Assembly (NCBI GenBank): GCA_905221605.1
Contig: CAJNDS010000491.1
Span: forward strand, 682,001 to 746,000
Direction: 5' to 3'
Length of the DNA stretch: 64,000 nucleotides
From: Symbiodinium natans
Taxonomy: Eukaryota; Sar; Dinophyceae; Suessiales; Symbiodiniaceae
In this document: piece by piece, positions 22,761 to 30,298 of the stretch
Layout of the letters: each line of letters starts with the position of its first letter
Numbering within the stretch: the stretch's first letter is position 1
Translations under genes and position numbers: made by a program
Notes under the pieces: generated by a model
Database searches by the model: none
The model's input: the letters and a program-made list of their open reading frames with translations, nothing else
Told to the model about the DNA's origin: nothing

Positions 22761-23224
22761 TTGGCACCCTTTTGAGTCTGAGAGTCCCTAACCCTTATGT
22801 AAGCCCAAGCCCATTGGCTACACCATGCACCCGAAACCTCTGAAAACCCTAAGCCCCTAAGGTTCAGGGTTTAGGGTTTAGGGTTTAGGGTTTAGGATTT
22901 GGGGTTCAGGGTTTAGGGTTTAGGGTTTAGGGTTTCGGGTTTCGGGGTTCAACCCCCGAACCCCTTAAATCCTTATCAGACCTAAGAAGGCGTAGAACCC
23001 CTGAGGCGCCAAAGCCCATGGACCAACTTGCAGCCACAAGGTTGCTAGAGCCAGAAGCAGGGTTCAGGGCAGTATCTCTCAAGCAAGGGGTTTAGGGTTT
23101 GGGGTTTAGGGTTAGGGGTTTAGGGTTTAGGGTGTAGGGTTTAGGGTTTAGGGTTTAGGGTTTAGGGTTTAAATTTAGGGTTTAGGGTTTGCCTTCAGGA
23201 GTGTTTTTTGGCCATGTCCCTCAG
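22761..23224 (+). repeat. Heptamer-rich intron
   Basis: TTTAGGG arrays at 22866-22945 and 23085-23190 with little else; ends in CCCTCAG at 23218-23224. Confidence 0.8.
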
Positions 23225-23290
23225 GACGACCGCCGGCAGAGGCGCTCCCCAGTGATGACGAGGATACCTCCGCCCCCGAAGAAGGACGGA
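23225..23290 (+). CDS. Candidate coding exon, acidic
   Basis: After CCCTCAG one frame reads RPPAEALPSDDEDTSAPEEG; another reads RRQRRSPVMTRIPPPPKK. Either may be used, so the phase is unknown. Confidence 0.35.
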
Positions 23291-23410
23291 GTTGGGGAAT
23301 TAGGGTTTAGGGGATTGGGGGTTTAGGGTTGAGGGTTGAGGGTTCAGGGTTTAGGATTTAGCGTTTAGGAACCCCAAACCCTAAATCCCAAGTCCGAAAC
23401 CCGACAAACC

Positions 23411-23647
23411 CTACTTGGAGGTTCATGGTACTTATTTTGGCACGTCAGTCTTCACATGGGCGTCCTGGCTCTAACAATTACAGTCATCATTGCTAAGCCC
23501 TAAACAATACACCCTAAATCATTGCTAAACCCGAAACCCTAAACCCTAGACCCTAAACCCTAAACCCTTAACCCTTAACCCTTAACCCTAAACCCTAAAC
23601 CCTAAACCCTAAACCCTAACTAATAAGTACCATGAACCACCAAGTAG
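23411..23647. mobile_element. TIR element, family C copy 1, with internal CCCTAAA array
   Basis: Ends are CTACTTGGAGGTTCATGGTA and TACCATGAACCACCAAGTAG. Inside the right end is a long CCCTAAA array (23516-23619). A candidate exon begins directly after the right end. Confidence 0.8.
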
Positions 23648-23649
23648 AG

Positions 23650-23728
23650 ACCTTGCGGGGAAACAGATGACGGTACCGGCTCCCTGGTTCAGGGGCTTGT
23701 GCTCCGTGGTTTTGACCCCAGCACGCGA
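23650..23728 (+). CDS. Candidate coding exon abutting a TIR element
   Basis: Frame CGETDDGTGSLVQGLVLRGF then DPSTR, starting within a few bases of the TIR tip at 23647. The element tip AAGTAGAG could supply the acceptor AG. Confidence 0.45.
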
Positions 23729-23749
23729 GTTTTTTGTTTTTCGGCTTTA

Positions 23750-24184
23750 GGCTTTGGGCTTTATAGGGTTTAGGGTTTAGGGTTTAGGGTTTAGGGTTTA
23801 GGGCAAGTTTAGGGGTTAGGGTTTAGGGTTTAGGGTTTAGGGTCTCCGGGCTATGAACCCCCACCCCAAAAAAGCCCTGAAACTCCGGTCCCCAAGTTTG
23901 GGGATCGGCCCGGTCTCGGGCTTCCGGGGCTTGAGGGTTCGCGAACAACCCGCCTCAACCCCTTTCAGCACTAAACCCTAAACCCTAAACCCTAAACCCT
24001 AAACCCTAAACCCTAAACCTTCTAAACCTTCTAAACCCGAAAGCCAAAGCCCTCCACAAGTAAGAGCCCGAAACCCTGAACCGCTGCAAATCACAGGAGG
24101 AGCCAGAAGAAGGGGTGTCTTGGCATTGGCAGCCATCTTGAGGGGGACCAAGTTCTACTGTTCGCTTTGAGAACCCCAAAAACA
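23750..24184 (+). other. Heptamer arrays and a possible exon
   Basis: TTTAGGG at 23761-23844, CCCTAAA at 23973-24020. At about 24098-24165, after CACAG, the frame RRRGVLALAAILRGTKFYC ends in a stop; it is hydrophobic and could be a terminal exon, but evidence is thin. Confidence 0.35.
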
Positions 24185-24462
24185 CAACTATTCTTCCCTA
24201 AAAGGGTAATGAGGGGATCGTTTTTTTTTGCTTTTTTTGGGTGTTCTTAGGCAAATAGTAGTGTTGTGGGAAGACATCACGGGGCCAATACTTCTAGAGA
24301 ACTGACCCTTTTGGGGTTTCAGAGTTTGTTGTGGTAGTGTTGGTGGCTTCTGTCTTGGGCTTGAGTGCTGTAGGGCTTGGGCGTTTAAGGATTCAGGGAT
24401 TTTGGGGTCGCCCTCAGCCAGCCGACCATCCATAGTCTCTCTAAACTATAGGGTTCTGACCG

Positions 24463-24465
<3 letters not shown>

Positions 24466-24493
<28 letters not shown>
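24466..24493 (+). repeat. Poly-G tract
   Basis: A long pure G run, like those at 1448, 22472, 39730, 55324 and 57400. All are in non-coding stretches and will be prone to sequencing-length error. Confidence 0.9.
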
Positions 24494-24896
24494 TCAAGGC
24501 GGGTAGGTACCTTGAAAGCCTTAGGGAAGGCTTAGAAAGCTAGGGGGGGGGGGGGTCGAGTATTAGGAATCTTGGTTTGCATATCCCCCTTGAAGCCCCC
24601 CCCCCCCCCCCTTAAGAACCCTACTAAAGCCGGAACCCGAACCCGCAAACCCAAAGCCCGACTTCATGGATGAACACACACTCTCAACATCGGCAGCAAT
24701 ACTCCAGAAACTCCAAACAACCCTTCATTCAGGAATATCCCCGACATTATAATAGGAACCCGAACATGACATAACGTATGTTCCTTTTATTAAGGGGTTT
24801 TGGAGTCTCTGGGCCTGACGGCGCCATCGATGGAATTTTCAGCCACACGGCTTCCGACTGAGTTAGGCTTTCGGGTTTGGGGATGGGGGGGGTATC

Positions 24897-24980
24897 TGGG
24901 ACTCTCTTTACCTACAGCTTTTTGCGTTCTGCATGCTAAATTAAGGGGTAGTTACTACTAAACTGTAGGTAGATAGACTC
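24897..24980. mobile_element. TIR element, family D copy 2
   Basis: GGGACTCTCTTTACCTACAG at the left and AACTGTAGGTAGATAGACTC at the right; same family as 10203-10285. Confidence 0.75.
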
Positions 24981-24999
24981 CTAGGTAGGTCTTGTTGCG

Positions 25000-25115
25000 A
25001 CCCTAAACCCTAAACGTTTAGGGTTTAGGGTTTAGGGTTTAGGGTTTAGGGTTTAGGGTTTAGGGTTTAGGGTTTAGGGTTTAGGGTTTAGGGTTTAGGG
25101 TTTAAACCCTAAAAC
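25000..25115. repeat. Head-to-head heptamer array
   Basis: CCCTAAACG turns into about twelve TTTAGGG units, then flips through GGGTTTAAACCC back to CCCTAAA. The two orientation switches create palindromic junctions. Confidence 0.9.
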
Positions 25116-25313
25116 CCGACGCTTCTGAGAAGGCTCAACCCGGCTTAGTAGAGAAGAGCAGCAGTGGCCGTGGAGGCCTCCCATGCGCAGAAAAAGAACC
25201 CCGAACCATCCTGACTCAAAACCAATCTAGGGTTTTAGGGTTTATAGGGTTTAGGGTTTATAGGGGTTAAGGTTTGTAGCGCTTTTTAGGGTTTTTAGGG
25301 TTTAGGGTTTAAG

Positions 25314-25440
25314 GTACCCGAGCCCCTGAAATCCGAGAACGCCACACAGGTCACCTTAGAGCAGCGGCAGAACGCCATCGAGTGTGAAGGTGGGGAGCTC
25401 TTGGGGGCGGCCCAGGAAGACCGAAAGCATCAGGGCACTA
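25314..25440 (+). CDS. Candidate coding exon
   Basis: AAG acceptor, then VPEPLKSENATQVTLEQRQ, NAIECEGGELLGAAQEDRK in one clear frame. A GTGGGG donor at 25390 would shorten it. Flanked on both sides by TTTAGGG. Helical, polar; family unknown. Confidence 0.6.
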
Positions 25441-26084
25441 ACTTAGGGGTTTAGGGTTTAGGGTTTAGGCGGTTTAGGGTTTAGGGTTTAAGGTTTAGAC
25501 TTTAGGGTTTGCGCAAGTAGAACCCCGGAATTCGAACCCCAAATTTGCCGAACCAATATTAGAAATCGCTAGATGTTTGTCTTCGAACATCCCCACCAGG
25601 TAAGGAATTCGCGGGCTCACTCTTGGGTTTGGCACTCCAGGAATTTTGTGGGGATGCTCTGGGGTTGTGCTGGGCTGGGCACCCCAGCTGGCGTTGGGCA
25701 CTGACTGAAGAGATTCTCTGGGGATACTCTGGGGTGGGATACGGGTGATGGGCGAGAAGTGGGGCGAGGAGAAGAACTTAGTTAAAACTCTAGCAACGCC
25801 ACCGAGGGAGGGGAGAAGAAAACCCCTAAAGCCCGAAGACCATCCAGCACCTTGAATCCGAAGCCCATCGCGTTGCAACGTGAGTTCCCAAACTTAAACA
25901 CCTAAATCGCGAGTTGCACCCGAAATCCTATAACAGCATATTGTTCAACGGGAAAGACGAATAAGTCCAAAGAGATCCTGCCCCCTCCCAAACGGCAAAT
26001 CACGAGTCGAAAGATCACAAGAATCCTAAACCCTAAAACAAATACACTACCCCCACCCCACCCCTTCCTGCCCTTAAACCCTAC

Positions 26085-26176
26085 CTGGGCCTCTTTACCT
26101 ACAGTTTAGTAGTAGCTACCCCTTCAATAGTAGGTAGAACCCATGCCCATAAAACTGCCGGTACAGAGAGTCCCAG
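26085..26176 (-). mobile_element. TIR element, family D copy 3 (inverted)
   Basis: CCTGGGCCTCTTTACCTACA at the left and AGAGAGTCCCAGG at the right. The reverse complement aligns along its length with 10203-10285, including the GGGTAGCTACTACTAAACTG segment. Confidence 0.75.
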
Positions 26177-26221
26177 GCAAACTTTAAGCGCCCCCCCAAA
26201 GGCCAGAAAATCACTGGCCGG

Positions 26222-26307
26222 TTCTTAGCAGGGAATGAGGCAATGAGGGCCCCATGTAATCCCTTGAGGGGTTATACGTAGGGTTCCCTCATTCCCTACT
26301 AAGAATC
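26222..26307. mobile_element. TIR element, family E copy 1
   Basis: Ends TTCTTAGCAGGGAATGAGG and CCTCATTCCCTACTAAGAA. Related ends at 26416-26480 and 55094-55207. Confidence 0.8.
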
Positions 26308-26415
26308 CCGGGGGAGCCCCTGAGCCCTAAACCCCTGAACCCTTAAGCCCTTAAATCCCCTAAGCCTTAAAGTTCTTAAACCCCGAAAGCCTAAACCCCT
26401 AAACACCCAAAAAAC

Positions 26416-26480
26416 CCTAAGAATGTAACCCCTTAAAGGGTATAAACAGGGCCCTAATCCCCTCATTCCCAGTAAGAATC
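26416..26480. mobile_element. Family E related element (partial)
   Basis: CTAAGAATGTAACCCCTTAA at the left, and CCCTCATTCCCAGTAAGAAT at the right matches the right end of 26222-26307; a shortened copy. Confidence 0.5.
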
Positions 26481-26524
26481 AGGAAACCCTAAATCCTACA
26501 CCCTAAATCCTAAATCCTAAATCC

Positions 26525-26645
26525 GAAACCCTAAACCCTAAACCCTAAACCCTAAACCCTAAACCCTAAACCCTAAACCCTAAACCCTAAACCCTAAACC
26601 CTAAACCCTAAACCCTAAACCCTAAACCCTAAACCCTAAACCTTA
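26525..26645 (+). repeat. CCCTAAA array
   Basis: About seventeen near-perfect CCCTAAA units, one of the longest arrays in the window. Confidence 0.95.
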
Positions 26646-26783
26646 CATTCTTAAACCCCAAAAGCCGAAACCCCTAAACCCCTAAACGCTAAGAATCAGG
26701 GGATCTTTGCAACCCCAAACCCTAAACCCTAAACCCTAAACCCTAAACCCCAAAACGCTAAGAATCAGGGGGATCATCGCAAG

Positions 26784-26875
26784 GCCACCTCTACGCAGCC
26801 ATCGACTTCACCCCGCCTCAGTCACTACCGGACCTCGGTACCCCGGAGGGCATGACGTGCGGGGAGTCGGCCTAA
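26784..26875 (+). CDS. Candidate (possibly terminal) coding exon
   Basis: AAG acceptor, frame HLYAAIDFTPPQSLPDLGTP then EGMTCGESA and TAA. The stop lies where CCCTAAA repeats begin, so the exon may instead end a few bases earlier. Confidence 0.55.
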
Positions 26876-27099
26876 ACCCTAAACCCTAAACCCTAAACCC
26901 TAAACCTTTTTGGGGTTTGGGGTCCGGTTTCGAATTTGGTGGCCAAAGTAGGGGTTTCAGGGATGTTGCGGGGGGCTCTGGAGATGGGGCATAGGTCCAG
27001 GGGGCTTCTGGGACTGGGGAAGCTGGAACTTGAGGTTAGGGTTTAGGGTTTAGGGTTTGGGGTCTGTCGAAAGTTTAGGGTTTCGGGTTTGGGGGTCAC

Positions 27100-27420
27100 G
27101 GTCTTGGTACTAGTTTGGAGTGAATTTAGTCAAGCTGTCCCAGTCTTCTTGACTGCGTCCGTCATCTGCTTGCAGAGCTGAGCATGCCACAACCTTAAAC
27201 CCTAAACCCTATAAACCCTATAAACCCTATAAACCCTATAAACCCTATAAACCCTATAAACCCTATTAAACCCTATAAACCCTATAAACCCTAAAAACCC
27301 TAAACCCTAAACCCTGCGCTTTCGTCGCGTTAAGCTCTGACTCTGGCTTCCACTTGCCTGCAAGGGCCCCTGTCAGTGATTTGTTTTGCTCTTTGTTTAG
27401 GGTTTCGGTCTAGGGTTTAG
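27100..27420 (+). other. Two possible exons around a CCCTATAAA array
   Basis: Plus-strand frames SQAVPVFLTASVICLQS (about 27129-27180) and SSDSGFHLPARAPVS (about 27334-27385) look coding, but the minus strand is equally open there (CKQMTDAVKKTG; GKWKPESELNATK). Strand is not settled. Confidence 0.3.
27203..27300 (+). repeat. 9-bp CCCTATAAA variant array
   Basis: About ten units of CCCTATAAA, a heptamer with a two-base insertion that has been locally amplified. The same variant appears at 62228-62275 and 63870-63945. Confidence 0.9.
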
Positions 27421-27482
27421 GGTCTAGGGTTTAGGGTTTAGGGTTTAGGGTTTAGGGTTTAGGGTTTAGGGTTTAGGGTTTG
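27407..27482 (+). repeat. TTTAGGG array
   Basis: About ten TTTAGGG units with a few substitutions. Confidence 0.95.
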
Positions 27483-27880
27483 GGGCCTTAACCCCAGAAC
27501 ACCCCCAGATACCCCAAAGCCCGACAGGCTTCAAATAAGCCCAAAAAAACTCGTGAATCCCTGATCTCACCCCCATCACCCTACTGTGTATATTCCGACA
27601 TGTGCTCACCTGCCACATGTATAAGAAAGTTGGTATGGTTTATGCTTTAGGGTTTACAATGGTGTTTTTTTATTGCTCAGGGTTCATAAGAAGTTGCTAT
27701 TGTTATGCTCTAGGGTTTAGGGTTAAACCCTGGAAGGCTTACCAACCCAAGCCCTAAATAAATAAAAGAACAGAAACAAATAACAATAATCATCGTAATA
27801 ATAGTAGTAGTAATGATGATAATGATGATAATAATCATCGTCGAAACAAAAAAACATAGTAAGATTAACAAACACCCAAG

Positions 27881-27960
27881 GCCTCGACGTCACCCCGCGC
27901 TACTACCAGCCGAACGAGGGTTCGAAAGGTCTGACCTACAACAAGATCCCGGGAGGCGAG
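27881..27960 (+). CDS. Candidate coding exon
   Basis: ACCCAAG acceptor and GTGGGG donor. Frame LDVTPRYYQPNEGSKGLTYN then KIPGGEV. Upstream is an ATA/GAT-rich tract (27770-27845). The antisense frame is also open, but splice sites favour plus. Confidence 0.6.
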
Positions 27961-28129
27961 GTGGGGCTGCGTTTTAGGGTTAGTGATCTGGGTTTTTAGG
28001 GTTTGGGTTTCAGGGTTTCTAGGGTTTAGGGTGTAGGGATTAGGGTTTCTAGGGTTTAGGGTTTAGGGATTACGGTTTAGGGTTTATAATTAGGGATTAG
28101 GGTGTAGGGTTTAGGGTTCAGGGCTTAGG

Positions 28130-28251
28130 GCTTAGGATGCTTGGGGAGGACACTGGGCTTCATGTTAAGCCGGGTAGCGATGTTCTTGCAGTCGGGCTGC
28201 AGAGCGCCAAACATTTGCTGGGCCCGCAGATGTTGTTGGATTTTTGTTCAG
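28130..28251 (+). CDS. Candidate coding exon (strand uncertain)
   Basis: On plus, TTCTTGCAG precedes a frame GLQSAKHLLGPQMLLDFCS. On minus the same DNA reads QQMFGALQPDCKNIATRLN. Plus is preferred because neighbours are plus and the acceptor is good. Confidence 0.4.
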
Positions 28252-28497
28252 GAAGCTAAGGCAACTGCGTGTGAATTTGGTCACTGAGCCATTCCCTAAA
28301 CCCTAAACCCTAAACCCCAAACCCTAAACCTTAAACCCTAAACCTGTTTCTCTCTGAACTCCCGAAACAGTGGCGAAAAGCTAAAGCGAGGCCGGCCCCC
28401 TCCAGGAGCCCTGCAACGAACCCCACAACTCCAGGCTAAGCTCGTAAGCCCAAAACCCTAAACCCTAAACCCTAACCCGTAACCCCCAACCCCTAAA

Positions 28498-28564
28498 CCC
28501 TAAACCCTAAACCCTAAACCCTAAACCCTAAACCCTAAACCCTAAACCCTAAACCCTAAACCCT
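28498..28564 (+). repeat. CCCTAAA array
   Basis: About nine perfect units, followed by degenerate CCCTAAAA-type sequence to 28870. Confidence 0.95.
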
Positions 28565-28886
28565 TGCCCGCTTAAACTGTCAACAGGCCCTGACCCCAGA
28601 GCCCATAGGCCCTGAACCCCAAACCCTAAACCTTAAAACTCAAACCCCACAAACCCCCAAAACCCTGAAACCTCTCATGCCTGTCCCCCAAAACCCTAAA
28701 ATCCTAAAAACCAAGCCCGAAAACCCTACAACCCTAAACCCTAAAACCCTAAAACCCTCACCCCCTGAAACCCTGAGGCCCTGAACCCTTAAGCTCCCTA
28801 AACCCTAAACCCTAAACCCTAAACCCTAAACCCTAAACCCTCAACCCTAAACCCTAAACCTCCATAAACCCAAAGCCCTAAACGCT

Positions 28887-28955
28887 CTTAACCGTCCTGC
28901 GCTTCGAGGTTGGGAACTGGCGGATGCCACCGACATCGTCAAAGAGAAGGCTGTT
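28887..28955 (+). CDS. Candidate coding exon
   Basis: Frame NRPALRGWELADATDIVKEK then AV, ending in TAG where a TTTAGGG array starts, so it probably ends at 28955 or just before. CCCTAAA units precede it. Confidence 0.5.
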
Positions 28956-29937
28956 TAGGGTTTAGGGTTTAGGGTTTAGGGTTTAGGGTTTAGGGTTTAG
29001 GGTTTAGGGTTTAGGGTTTAGAGTGTAGGTTTACAGGGTTTAGGGTTTAGGGTTTAGGGTGTAGGTTTATAGGGTGTAGGTTTATAGGGTTTAGGGTGTT
29101 AGGGCTTTTGGCTTGTTGGGCGTTTAGAGCGACTCCGGTCTAGGTAAGGGTCGTAGGGTTTTAGGGTTTTGGGTTTTTTGGGGCTTTTGGGCTTTTGGGG
29201 TTTAAGGCTTTAGGGTTTTGGGGGCTTTTAGGGTTTAAGGTTTTTTGGTTTAGAGCTTTAGGGGGTGAGGGCTTAAGGTTCAGGAGTTGAGGTTTAGTTA
29301 GGCCGGTTTAGGTCTGGGATGCCCTCGTCAATACCCGAAAGGTTAGCTTGCAGGGTGCAGGGACCAGGGTTTTGGGTTTTGGGATGTTTAGGGTTTGGAA
29401 AAGAGGTCAACTAGAGTTTCAAATTGGCCGGGGGGGGGGCTTAGGCTTTTTGGGGGTGGTTTGGGGTTGCCCCTCGGCCCTGCCACGCAGATGCATTTTG
29501 GGTAAGGGCTTTATGGCATCTGAAGCTAACTGTTGCCAGGGCCCTTCCGGATGCCCCGTGCGGCCCCACAAGGGTTCATGAGTTTAGGGGTTTAGGGTTT
29601 AGGGGTTTAGGGTTTAGGGGTTTAGGGTTTAGGGTTTAGGGGTTTAGGGGTTTAGGGGTTTAGGGGTTTAGGGGTTTAGTGGTTTAGGGCTTAGGGGTCA
29701 GATATGGCAGCGGGAAGTCCATAGCTACTTCTGAGGGCGGCATGAGACGGTCGGACGCCGGTCATTTCGCATGGGCCCGTAGTTTGGGAGCCTGCCGTGC
29801 CCCTTCCATGTTTTTCTACCCATACACAACCCAAGACTCGGGATTTGGGGGCCTTGGGGGCTTCCCCTATTCACCCAAGGCCATACGACTTAAAGTACCT
29901 TGAACCCCCCCCCCCCTCTGGCAAGTTAAGGAAGTAG
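28956..29937 (+). other. Heptamer-dominated stretch
   Basis: TTTAGGG arrays at 28956-29020 and 29580-29690, GGGTTTT-type drift at 29155-29260. Possible small exons: 29535-29580 (PFRMPRAAPQGFM) and 29310-29341; both weak. Confidence 0.45.
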
Positions 29938-29987
29938 ATGCTCGACAGTGTCCATGGCAACACTGACCTCTTCCTGGGTGTCAAGAG
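29938..29987 (+). CDS. Candidate coding exon upstream of the BTB gene
   Basis: AAGTAG acceptor, ATG, frame MLDSVHGNTDLFLGVKR and GTTGAA donor. Could be the last exon of an upstream gene or unrelated. Confidence 0.35.
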
Positions 29988-30285
29988 GTTGAAACCCTAA
30001 ACGACTGTGATTGTAGCAGTCTGAAGAGCATAATTCCCGTGCAGACTAAACCCTAAACCCTAAACCCTAAACCCTAAACCCTAAACCCTAAAGTGCCCTC
30101 CCCCCCCCCCCCCCGGCGGCACCCGCACCGTTTTGATTGATGTCATGCGTTGTGGCTTCAAGGCACTTGGACCATCGAACAGGGGAAGTGCCCGTTGGGC
30201 AGTGGAGGGTCGGCCATAAAGGGTAACTAGTAACAGTCAACTCCTTCCTTGCTTTCTCTGCTAGTTGTTAGATGTATTCTTAACT

Positions 30286-30298
30286 CATTCCAGAGAAG
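30286..30298 (+). promoter_or_regulatory. Possible spliced-leader acceptor before the BTB start codon
   Basis: CATTCCAG ends six bases before the ATG at 30299, preceded by a T-rich stretch (30241-30285). Dinoflagellate mRNAs are trans-spliced to a leader at such AG sites; this is inference. Confidence 0.35.

Larger units (their letters stand above)
25441..26783 (+). other. Intron-like stretch with elements
   Basis: TTTAGGG at 25446-25510, unique sequence 25510-26030 (a 127-codon minus-strand frame there has no protein character I recognise), three small inverted-repeat elements (26085-26480), then a long CCCTAAA array. Confidence 0.5.

Noticed and set aside
25495-25878. 127-codon minus-strand frame
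   Set aside because: Pro/Ser-rich without family resemblance, on the strand opposite to neighbours, and lacking splice or start context.
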